Shown here in pieces: positions 1-5,681 of a stretch of 5,804 bases of DNA. Source of the DNA: Cellulomonas sp. Lineage in GTDB: Bacteria; Actinomycetota; Actinomycetes; Actinomycetales; Cellulomonadaceae. A model generated the notes under the pieces. That model was given only the letters and a program-made list of their open reading frames with translations. It was not told the origin of the DNA and made no database searches. The position numbers and the translations under genes are program-made. Every line of letters begins with the position of its first letter. Within the stretch, counting starts at the first letter, position 1. The stretch spans positions 1 to 5,804 of the forward strand of contig JAPSIJ010000164.1 of NCBI GenBank assembly GCA_031178805.1. Reading direction: 5' to 3'.

Positions 1-472
1 CCACCACCTCGGTGTAGACGACCTTGGTCTCCGGGCGGATGGCCGCGGCGTAGTCGGCGGGGTCGGTGCCCGGGACGAACGTGGTCTCGACGCCGAACCG
101 GCGCAGGGTCACGTCGAGCTGGGTGACGGTGCCGCCGTACAGCTGCGCGGAGGCGACGACGTGGTCCCCGGCGCCGACGAGCGCGGCGAAGGTGATGAAC
201 TCGGCGGCCATGCCGGACGCGGTGGCCACGGCGCCGATGCCGCCCTCCAGGGACGCGATCCGCTCCTCGAGCGCCGCGACCGTGGGGTTGCCGAGCCGGG
301 AGTAGATGTTGCCGTACTTCTGCAGGGCGAACAGGTTCGCGGCGTCGGTGGTGTCGGCGAACACGAACGACGTGGACTGGTAGATCGGCACGGCCCGCGC
401 GCCGGTGGCGGCGTCGGGGATGGCGCCGGCGTGCAGCGCGCGGGTGCGGAATCCGAAGCGGTGGTCGGTCAT
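1..472 (-). CDS. metY: O-acetylhomoserine sulfhydrylase (O-acetylhomoserine aminocarboxypropyltransferase), N-terminal part, cut by window edge
   Basis: This is a PLP-dependent enzyme of the Cys/Met metabolism family. It condenses O-acetylhomoserine with sulfide (or methanethiol) to give homocysteine (or methionine) plus acetate, in the cytoplasm. The 157 visible residues match the MetY N-terminus: RALHAG at 11-16, AVPIYQSTSFVF at 27-38, the IYSRLGNPT segment at 56-64 whose Tyr57 and Arg59 bind the PLP phosphate of the neighbouring subunit in this family, ASGMAA at 85-90 and LYGG at 111-114. Full-length MetY is about 430 residues, so roughly the last 270, including the PLP lysine, lie left of position 1. 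The ATG at 472-470 overlaps the acs stop as ATGA. A GGAGG lies 10 nt upstream inside acs. Cystathionine gamma-synthase is a relative, but the RALHAG...AVPIYQSTSFVF pattern favours MetY. Confidence 0.93.
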   Translation of the reverse strand, partial: MTDHRFGFRTRALHAGAIPDAATGARAVPIYQSTSFVFADTTDAANLFALQKYGNIYSRLGNPTVAALEERIASLEGGIGAVATASGMAAEFITFAALVGAGDHVVASAQLYGGTVTQLDVTLRRFGVETTFVPGTDPADYAAAIRPETKVVYTEVV

Positions 473-2562
473 CGGGCGGAGGCCTCCTCGGCCGGGCGGG
501 GCGTGGGCGCGAGGGTAGCGCCCGGGGCGAGCAGGGCGGCGATCTGGTCCACCGCCCAGGGGTTCTGCAGGGACGTGCGGTCGCCGAGCGGGCGGCCGTC
601 GTGCAGGTCGGCGAGCAGCCGGCGCAGGATCTTGCCGGACCGGGTCTTGGGCACCTCCGGGACGAGCACGACGTGCTTCGGCTTGGCGACCGGGCCGATC
701 TCGCGGGCGACCTGGGCGCGCAGCGTCTCGCGCAGCTCCGCCGCGGCGCGCCGCCAGGCGGCGACGTCCTCGACGGGGCCCGGCGGCACGGCCGGCACGA
801 CGAACGCGGCGACGGCCTGCCCGCCCACCGGGTCGGCGACGCCGGCGACGCCCGCCTCGCCGACCGCGGGGTGCGCGACCAGGGCGGACTCGACCTCGAT
901 GGTCGACAGCCGGTGCCCGGCCACGTTCACCACGTCGTCCACCCGGCCCAGCAGCCAGATGTCGCCGTCGGCGTCCCAGGACGCGCCGTCGCCCGCGAGG
1001 AAGTAGCCCCGGGCGGCGAACGGGCGCCAGTAGGAGTCCAGGTACCGCTGCGGGTCGCCCCACACGGTGCGGGCCATCCCCGGCCACGGCCGGTCGATCA
1101 CCAGGTAGCCGCCGGCGCCACGCGGCACCTCGGCGCCGGCGTCGTCCACCACCCGGGCGGACAGCCCCGGCAGCGCCCGGGTGGCCGACCCCGGCTTGAG
1201 GGTGCTCACGCCCGGCAGCGGCGCGATGACGGCGGCGCCGGTCTCGGACTGCCACCAGGTGTCCACCACGGGCGCGCGCCCGGCGCCGAGCTGCTCGCGG
1301 AACCACACCCACGCCTCGGGGTTGATCGCCTCCCCGACGGTGCCGAGCAGCCGGATGCTCGACAGGTCGTGCGTGGCGGGCAGCCCGTCGGGGAACCAGG
1401 TCATCAGGGTCCGGATCAGCGTCGGCGCGGTGTAGTAGGTGGTGACGCCGTACCGCTCGATCACCTCGAGGTGCCGCTCGCGGTGCGGGGTGTCCGGCGT
1501 GCCCTCGTAGATCACCTGGGTGAGCCCGTTGCTCAGCGGCCCGTACAGCTCGTAGGTGTGCGCGGTGACCCAGGCGAGGTCGGCGGTGCACCAGTGCACG
1601 TCGTCCGGCTTGGCGTCGAACACCGCCCAGTGCGACCAGGTGGCGTGCGTCAGGTAGCCGCCGGTGGTGTGCACCAGGCCCTTCGGCTTCCCGGTGGTGC
1701 CGGAGGTGTAGATGATGAACAGCGGGTGCTCGGCGTCGAACGCCTGCGCCTCGTGCTCGGACGACGCGGTGTCCACGACGTCGTGCCACCAGACGTCCCG
1801 GCCCGGCGTCCACGCGACCTCCTGGCCGGTGCGCCGGACCACCAGCACGTGCTCGACGTGGTCCAGCCCGGCGACGGCCTCGTCCGCGGCGGACTTCACC
1901 TCGACGGCCTCGCCGCGGCGGAACTGCCCGTCGCTGGTGACGAGCACCTTGGCGCCGGTGTCCTGCACGCGGAACCGGACCGCCTCGGCGGAGAACCCGC
2001 CGAACACCAGCGAGTGCACGGCGCCGATCCGGGCGATCGCCAGCGTGACGACCACGGTCTCGGCGATCACCGGCAGGTAGACGACCACCCGGTCGCCCGG
2101 GCCGACGCCCAGGTCGGTCAGCGCGTTCGCCGCGCGGGACACCTCGCGCTGCAGGTCGGCGTAGGTGTACGACCGGCGGTCGCCGCGCTCGCCCTCGGCG
2201 TGGATCGCCACCTTGTCGCCGCGCCCGGCGGCGACGTGCCGGTCGACGCAGTTCACCGCCGCGTTCAGCCGGCCGCCGAGGAACCAGCGCGCCTCCGGCA
2301 CGGTCAGCTCGTCGGGCGCGCCGCCGGGCACCAGGACCGCAGGGGACCAGGTGTGTGCGGTGTGCCACGGCTCGGCCCACTCCAGCCGGCGGGCGGCCGC
2401 CTCCCAGAACGCCACGGGGTCGTCGTCCGCCCACGCGAGCAGGCGCGCGTGGTCCTCCGGCGTGACGTTCCAGGCGCCCGCGGCGCTCGCGGCCGGTGGG
2501 GGGAACGCGCGGGTCTCGTGCGCCAGCGCGTCGATGGTCCCGGTCGGGGTCGTGGTCGTCAT
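469..2562 (-). CDS. acs: Acetyl-CoA synthetase, AMP-forming (acetate--CoA ligase)
   Basis: This cytoplasmic enzyme of the ANL adenylating superfamily activates acetate with ATP to acetyl-AMP, then forms acetyl-CoA. It has 697 residues against about 650 for typical Acs, with modest N- and C-terminal extensions. Visible motifs: N-terminal Acs segment with NAAVNCVDRH at 100-109; ATP-binding loop YTSGTTGKPKG at 285-295; WCTADLAWVTAH at 324-335; LGTVGE at 406-411; VVDTWWQSETG at 432-442; hinge region GRVDDVVNVAGHR at 539-551; C-terminal PKTRSGK at 638-644. Residues aligning with the acetate pocket of Salmonella Acs are kept (Val332, Thr333, Val409, Trp437), so acetate is the best substrate guess. 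Lys644 matches the lysine whose acetylation inactivates Acs in many bacteria. The ATG at 2562 is chosen because it forms ATGA with the ssuC stop and starts a normal Acs N-terminus; the frame stays open further upstream only as a shadow of ssuC. Its place between a sulfur importer and metY is unusual for a housekeeping acs. Confidence 0.94.
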   Translation of the reverse strand: MTTTTPTGTIDALAHETRAFPPPAASAAGAWNVTPEDHARLLAWADDDPVAFWEAAARRLEWAEPWHTAHTWSPAVLVPGGAPDELTVPEARWFLGGRLNAAVNCVDRHVAAGRGDKVAIHAEGERGDRRSYTYADLQREVSRAANALTDLGVGPGDRVVVYLPVIAETVVVTLAIARIGAVHSLVFGGFSAEAVRFRVQDTGAKVLVTSDGQFRRGEAVEVKSAADEAVAGLDHVEHVLVVRRTGQEVAWTPGRDVWWHDVVDTASSEHEAQAFDAEHPLFIIYTSGTTGKPKGLVHTTGGYLTHATWSHWAVFDAKPDDVHWCTADLAWVTAHTYELYGPLSNGLTQVIYEGTPDTPHRERHLEVIERYGVTTYYTAPTLIRTLMTWFPDGLPATHDLSSIRLLGTVGEAINPEAWVWFREQLGAGRAPVVDTWWQSETGAAVIAPLPGVSTLKPGSATRALPGLSARVVDDAGAEVPRGAGGYLVIDRPWPGMARTVWGDPQRYLDSYWRPFAARGYFLAGDGASWDADGDIWLLGRVDDVVNVAGHRLSTIEVESALVAHPAVGEAGVAGVADPVGGQAVAAFVVPAVPPGPVEDVAAWRRAAAELRETLRAQVAREIGPVAKPKHVVLVPEVPKTRSGKILRRLLADLHDGRPLGDRTSLQNPWAVDQIAALLAPGATLAPTPRPAEEASAR
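483..487 (-). promoter_or_regulatory. Ribosome binding site of metY, inside the 3' end of acs
   Basis: GGAGG, read on the minus strand, lies 10 nt before the metY ATG at 472, within codons for the last residues of acs. It is part of the perfect 10-bp palindrome GGAGGCCTCC (487-478). The spacing is slightly long, but this is the only good Shine-Dalgarno sequence available. Together with the ATGA overlap it supports initiation by ribosomes that have just finished acs. Confidence 0.7.
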
Positions 2563-3452
2563 GCCCACCTTCTCAGCAGCGACTTCTCGGCCACGCCGAT
2601 CAGTGCGTCGGTCAGCTTGCCCAGCAGCGCCAGCAGGACGATCGCGAGGATCATCCGGTCGACGCGGCCGTTGTTGCCCGAGTCCATCAGCAGGAACCCG
2701 AGGCCCATCGAGGACGCGATGAGCTCCGCGGCCACGAGGAACAGCCAGGACTGCGCCAGCGCCAGCCGCAGGCCGGCGACCACGGACGGCACCGCGGCCG
2801 GCAGCTGCACGGCGGCCAGCAGCCGCGGCCCGCGCAGCCCGTACGCGCGCCCGGCCTCGACCAGGTGCGCGTCGACGTGCCGCAGCGCGGCGACGACGGT
2901 GGTGTAGACGGGGAAGAACGCGCCGATCGCGATCAGCGTCAGCTTCGACTCCTCGCCGATCTTCAGCCAGAGGATCAGCAGCGGCACCCACGCGAGCGAC
3001 GGCACCGCGCGGATCGCGCCGAGCGTCGGCTCCAGCAGCGCCCCGGCCACCCGGGACAGCCCCACCACCGACCCGACGACGAGGCCGAGCGCCCCGCCGA
3101 CCAGGAAGCCCAGCACGACGCGCTGCGTGGAGATCGCCACGTACTGGCCGAGCAGCCCCCGCTCCGCCAGGTCCGCCGCCGCCGTCCACACGGACGCCGG
3201 ACTGGGCAGCTGGTACGGCGCCACCAGGCCGGCGCTGGTCACGCCCTGCCAGGCCGCGAGCAGCAGCGCGGGCAGCACCAGGCCGAGCCCGGTCCGCACC
3301 GGGCGGCGGGCCAGCGGCCCCCGGCGCAGGCGCGGGGCCACCGCCCCGCCCGCCCGGAACGGGTGCAGACCGGGCAGCAGGCGGCCGTGGGCGTCGGTCA
3401 CGGGCGCGCTGGTGCCGGCGACGGGCACCGCGGGGGCGGGGGCCTCGGTCAT
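2559..3452 (-). CDS. ssuC: ABC transporter permease, sulfonate/taurine/nitrate type (SsuC-like)
   Basis: This is an integral inner-membrane subunit that forms the channel of a type I ABC importer, probably as a homodimer. It has 297 residues. The first ~50 are a Pro/Ala/Arg-rich cytoplasmic extension without a signal peptide, longer than in E. coli SsuC (about 263 residues). Hydrophobic segments lie near 54-69, 111-131, 144-163, 171-190, 222-246 and 267-285, giving about six membrane helices as expected. The cytoplasmic EAA loop that docks on the ATPase is at about 199-222, with E199, A200, G205 and the LP at 217-218. IRAVPSLAWVPLLILWLKIGE at about 147-167 is typical of the SsuC/TauC family. 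The start ATG at 3452 has GGAGG 5 nt upstream. The stop overlaps the acs start as ATGA. It pairs with the binding protein and ATPase encoded just upstream. TauC- or nitrate-type specificity cannot be excluded. Confidence 0.9.
   Translation of the reverse strand: MTEAPAPAVPVAGTSAPVTDAHGRLLPGLHPFRAGGAVAPRLRRGPLARRPVRTGLGLVLPALLLAAWQGVTSAGLVAPYQLPSPASVWTAAADLAERGLLGQYVAISTQRVVLGFLVGGALGLVVGSVVGLSRVAGALLEPTLGAIRAVPSLAWVPLLILWLKIGEESKLTLIAIGAFFPVYTTVVAALRHVDAHLVEAGRAYGLRGPRLLAAVQLPAAVPSVVAGLRLALAQSWLFLVAAELIASSMGLGFLLMDSGNNGRVDRMILAIVLLALLGKLTDALIGVAEKSLLRRWA
2568..2574 (-). promoter_or_regulatory. Ribosome binding site of acs, built from rare Arg codons of ssuC
   Basis: The minus strand reads GAGAAGG ending 5 nt before the acs ATG at 2562. 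It overlaps two adjacent arginine codons, AGA and AGG, at the end of ssuC (2573-2568). These codons are uncommon in such GC-rich coding sequence, where CGC/CGG is the norm, so the choice probably reflects selection for the ribosome binding site. Confidence 0.6.
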
Positions 3453-3457
3453 GGCGT

Positions 3458-3462
3458 CCTCC
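3458..3462 (-). promoter_or_regulatory. Ribosome binding site of ssuC
   Basis: GGAGG on the minus strand, followed by A, ends 5 nt before the ATG at 3452. It is the strongest Shine-Dalgarno match in the operon and fixes the ssuC start. The rest of the 73-nt gap (3453-3525) is C-rich on the transcribed strand. It holds no convincing terminator: only a 5-bp CGGGC/GCCCG pairing spans the ssuA stop codon. Confidence 0.75.
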
Positions 3463-3525
3463 GGTCGGGGGTCGGTGCGGGGCGGGTGGGGTCGGGGTGC
3501 GCGGCGCGTGCGCGGGGGCCGGGCG

Positions 3526-4587
3526 TCAGCCCGCGATCGTGCTCGGGTCGGCGGCCTCGGCGTACGCGGGCTCGAACAGCTCGGCGAGCGCGGTGTCGAT
3601 CAGGTCCTGGCTCGCGACGTCGCCGGACTCGACGAAGATCGGGCCGACGACCTCCAGCACCTCGCGCTGCGCGTCGCCCGGCACCGGGTCGATGTCCAGC
3701 GTGGTGCGCTCGGTGATCACCGTCTCGGCCACCGCGGGGTCGATGCCGGCGACCTCGGCGAGCACCGCGGCGACCTCCTCGGGGTTCTCCTGCGCCCAGG
3801 CGCGCGCCTTCTCGTAGGCGTCCACCACGACCTGCGCGAGGTCCGGGCTGGCGTCCAGGAACTCCTCGGTGGCGTTGAGGAACCCGTACGTGTTGAAGTC
3901 GACGTTCCGGTACAGCAGCGTCGAGCCGGCCTCGGCCTCGCTCGCGGCCATCAGCGGGTCCAGGCCGGACCACGCGTCGACCGAGCCGTTCTCGAGCGCG
4001 GCCCGGCCGTCGGCGTGCTGCAGGTTCTGCACCTCGACGTCCGCCGGGTCGACGCCCGCCGCGTCCAGCGACTGCAGCAGGAAGAAGTACGGGTCGGTGC
4101 CCTTGGTCGCGGCGACCGAGCGGCCGGCCAGGTCGGCGACGTCGGTGACGTCCGAGCCCTCGGGGACCACCAGGGCCGACCACTCCGGCTGGGAGTAGAT
4201 GTCGATGGTGCGGATCGGCGAGCCGTTCGCGCGGGCGAGCAGCGCCGCGGAGCCCGCGGTGGAGCCGACGTCGACCGCCCCGGCGCGCAGCGCCTCGTTC
4301 GCCTTGTTCGAGCCGGCGGACTGCACCCACTCGACGGTGACGTCGTCGCCGAGCGTCTCCTCGATCCAGCCCTGGTCCTTGATCACCAGGCTCAGCGGGT
4401 TGTACGTCGCGAAGTCCAGCGTCAGGGTGTCCGCGCTCCAGCCCTCGGCGTCCGTGCCGGCGCGGGTGTCGGCCCGGGCCTCGCCCTCCCCGGCGACGCA
4501 GCCGGCGAGCAGCAGGGTCGCGGCGACGGCTGCGGCGCCGAGGGCGATCGGGCGGCGCGCGAGGCGACGTGCGGTGGGGACGGTCAT
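3526..4587 (-). CDS. ssuA: ABC transporter substrate-binding lipoprotein, SsuA/TauA family
   Basis: This is an extracytoplasmic solute-binding protein that would deliver its ligand to the SsuC-like permease. It has 353 residues. The N-terminus is a lipoprotein signal: Arg-rich start (RRLARR at 7-12), hydrophobic run at about 14-27, then lipobox LAGC with the lipidated Cys at 30, followed by a polar Gly/Glu/Ala linker to about 50. The mature domain starts near TLTLDFATYNPLSLV (54-68). Family hallmarks are NKANEALRAGAVDVG at 94-108, SALVVPEGSDVTDVADLAG at 137-155 and HADGRAALENGSVDAW at 191-206; the last strongly resembles the PADARAAFERGSVDAW stretch of E. coli SsuA. The ATG at 4587 is set by AGGAG 6 nt upstream and the signal peptide. 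Alkanesulfonate or another organosulfur anion is the likely ligand, from family and from the metY context, but taurine or other anions bound by this superfamily are possible. Confidence 0.9.
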   Translation of the reverse strand: MTVPTARRLARRPIALGAAAVAATLLLAGCVAGEGEARADTRAGTDAEGWSADTLTLDFATYNPLSLVIKDQGWIEETLGDDVTVEWVQSAGSNKANEALRAGAVDVGSTAGSAALLARANGSPIRTIDIYSQPEWSALVVPEGSDVTDVADLAGRSVAATKGTDPYFFLLQSLDAAGVDPADVEVQNLQHADGRAALENGSVDAWSGLDPLMAASEAEAGSTLLYRNVDFNTYGFLNATEEFLDASPDLAQVVVDAYEKARAWAQENPEEVAAVLAEVAGIDPAVAETVITERTTLDIDPVPGDAQREVLEVVGPIFVESGDVASQDLIDTALAELFEPAYAEAADPSTIAG

Positions 4588-4593
4588 GGCGGT

Positions 4594-4598
4594 CTCCT
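4594..4598 (-). promoter_or_regulatory. Ribosome binding site of ssuA
   Basis: AGGAG on the minus strand ends 6 nt before the ATG at 4587. It lies in the 44-nt ssuB-ssuA gap (4588-4631), which also carries a short CACCACCC direct repeat and no terminator-like hairpin. The spacing supports ssuB and ssuA being on one transcript. Confidence 0.7.
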
Positions 4599-4631
4599 GG
4601 GTGGTGGGGTGGTGCCGGGTGGGCGAACGGG

Positions 4632-5507
4632 TCAGATCGAGTGGTGCGCGTCGGCGTCGTGCCGGTGGTGGTGGGTGGCGACGCCGAGGCCGTCGAGCAG
4701 CTCGGCGCGCAGCTCGGCGAGCCGGGCGTCGGCGCGGTCGCGGGGCCGGTCGCCGGGGACGTCGATCACCGAGCGGACCGACGCGCCGGTGGTCTCGGGG
4801 GAGCCGAGCAGCACGACGCGGTCCGCGAGGTACAGGGCCTCCTCGACGTCGTGCGTGACCAGCAGCACCGTCGTGGGCTGCCGGGCGTGCACGTCGAGCA
4901 GCAGGTCCTGCATCCGCAGCCGGGTGAGCGCGTCGAGGGCGCCGAACGGCTCGTCGAGCAGCAGCACCCCCGGCCGGCGGGCCAGCGCCCGGGCGAGCGA
5001 CGCGCGCTGCGCCATGCCGCCCGACACCTGGCGGGGCCGCAGCCTCGCGGAGCCGGAGAGGCCCACGAGCTCCAGGAGCCGGGCGACCTGCTCGCGCGAC
5101 TCCGCGCGGGGCGTGCCGCGGGGGACGCCGAGCGCGACGTTGTGCGCGAGCGTGCGCCACGGCAGCAGGCGCGGCTCCTGGAACGCCACGGCGGTGCGCG
5201 GGTCGTACCGGGCGACGGGAGAGCCGCCGAGCAGCACCTCCCCGGCGTCGGGCCGGTCGAGCCCGGCGACCTGCCGCAGCAGGGTCGACTTGCCGCACCC
5301 GGACGGCCCGATCACGGCGACGACCTCGCCGGCCGCGATCTCGAGGTCCAGGCCGGCGAGCACCGGCCGGGCGCCGGTCGGCGTGGCGAAGGTCCGGGCG
5401 ACGCCCCGCAGGGACACCGGCCGGGCGGCGGGCGCGGTCGTGCCCGCCGGCGTGCCGGCTGCGGCGCCGGAGGTGCGGGCGGACGTGCGGGTGGTCGTGC
5501 TCGTCAT
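4632..5507 (-). CDS. ssuB: ABC transporter ATP-binding protein, sulfonate/taurine/nitrate type (SsuB-like)
   Basis: This cytoplasmic ATPase would power the importer formed with the downstream SsuA- and SsuC-like proteins. It has 291 residues. All nucleotide-binding motifs are intact: Walker A GPSGCGKST at 67-75, Q-loop FQEPRLLPW at 109-117 (Gln110), signature VSGGM at 161-165, Walker B VLLLDEP at 181-187, D-loop GALD at 189-192 and H-loop His219 in VTHD. FQEPRLLPW and SGGM are typical of the SsuB/TauB/NrtD group. Residues 1-30 are a Thr/Ala-rich low-complexity leader outside the ABC fold. The ATG at 5507 has only a weak GGGA 6 nt upstream, so the true start could be internal, for example the GTG at residue 31, although no better ribosome site precedes it. 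The C-terminus ends in an unusual His-rich tail (six His in 279-289). It is the first confidently called gene of the operon. Confidence 0.92.
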   Translation of the reverse strand: MTSTTTRTSARTSGAAAGTPAGTTAPAARPVSLRGVARTFATPTGARPVLAGLDLEIAAGEVVAVIGPSGCGKSTLLRQVAGLDRPDAGEVLLGGSPVARYDPRTAVAFQEPRLLPWRTLAHNVALGVPRGTPRAESREQVARLLELVGLSGSARLRPRQVSGGMAQRASLARALARRPGVLLLDEPFGALDALTRLRMQDLLLDVHARQPTTVLLVTHDVEEALYLADRVVLLGSPETTGASVRSVIDVPGDRPRDRADARLAELRAELLDGLGVATHHHRHDADAHHSI

Positions 5508-5513
5508 GGGGGT

Positions 5514-5517
5514 TCCC
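5514..5517 (-). promoter_or_regulatory. Weak ribosome binding site of ssuB
   Basis: GGGA on the minus strand, 6 nt before the ATG at 5507, is the only Shine-Dalgarno-like match. It sits inside the 8-bp palindrome TCCCGGGA (5521-5514). It is clearly poorer than the sites of ssuA and ssuC, so the ssuB start is the least certain in the window, and low or conditional translation is possible. Confidence 0.35.
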
Positions 5518-5527
5518 GGGACGTCGG

Positions 5528-5544
5528 GCCACCGGTGCGGTGGC
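5528..5544 (-). promoter_or_regulatory. 7-bp GC hairpin just upstream of ssuB
   Basis: The minus-strand RNA would read GCCACCG (5544-5538), loop CAC, then CGGTGGC (5534-5528): a perfect 7-bp stem with a 3-nt loop, 20 nt before the ssuB ATG. No U-tract follows, so it is not a standard intrinsic terminator. U-less terminators have been proposed in actinobacteria, and a structure here could also affect ribosome access. The perfect pairing is seen directly; the function is inferred, and GC-rich sequence yields such stems by chance fairly often. Confidence 0.35.
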
Positions 5545-5619
5545 GGCGAGGGGGCGCCGACCCGGGCGTGCGGGGCACGGGGACCGGGGCGCGGACTCCA
5601 GGTCCGGGCGGGGCGCGGC

Positions 5620-5681
5620 GGGGCCGGAGGGCTGCGGGGCCGGAGGGCTGCCGGTCAGGGGACCGGGGCCGGAGGTGCTGC
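5620..5681. repeat. 16-bp perfect tandem repeat plus a third imperfect copy
   Basis: GGGGCCGGAGGGCTGC (plus strand) occurs twice head to tail at 5620-5635 and 5636-5651. A third copy with one inserted base, GGGGCCGGAGGTGCTGC, is at 5665-5681. On the transcribed minus strand each copy carries CCTCC, the anti-Shine-Dalgarno sequence, and a fourth CCTCC lies at 5715-5711. An 11-bp GGGACCGGGGC is also repeated at 5580-5590 and 5659-5669. The role is unknown: operator copies, a leader RNA element, or simple slippage duplication are all possible. Confidence 0.75.

Noticed and set aside
601..2907. 768-codon open frame on the plus strand, antisense to acs
   Set aside because: Composition is Gly/Arg/Pro/Ala/His-rich with no recognisable domain. 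It mirrors a clearly conserved acs gene, and long antisense open frames are expected at this GC content.
2563..3189. Upstream extension of the acs frame by 209 codons
   Set aside because: The extension is low-complexity and overlaps ssuC in another frame. The ATG at 2562 has a ribosome site, an ATGA junction and a normal Acs N-terminus.
3453..3525. Terminator between ssuA and ssuC
   Set aside because: Only a 5-bp pairing across the ssuA stop codon is visible, with no T-tract. The gap is C-rich with a strong ssuC ribosome site, which fits a continuing transcript better.
2496..3716. 406-codon plus-strand open frame opposite ssuC
   Set aside because: Low-complexity Arg/Gln/His/Pro-rich translation, no family motif, and fully opposite a well-supported permease gene.
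3449..4330. 293-codon minus-strand frame overlapping ssuA out of frame
   Set aside because: Arg/Gly-rich shadow translation. The ssuA frame has a lipobox, a ribosome site and family motifs in the same DNA.
4588..5532. Upstream extension of the ssuA frame across ssuB
   Set aside because: It would place an Arg/Pro/Ala-rich shadow of ssuB in front of an obvious lipoprotein signal peptide. The ATG at 4587 has AGGAG at good spacing.
5580..5606. Local CGGAC/GTCCG hairpin (5606-5592), with GGACC also able to pair with GGTCC at 5585-5581 or 5664-5660, as an attenuator switch
   Set aside because: All arms are only 5 bp and do not extend. In DNA this GC-rich such pairings arise readily by chance, so I do not list it as a feature.
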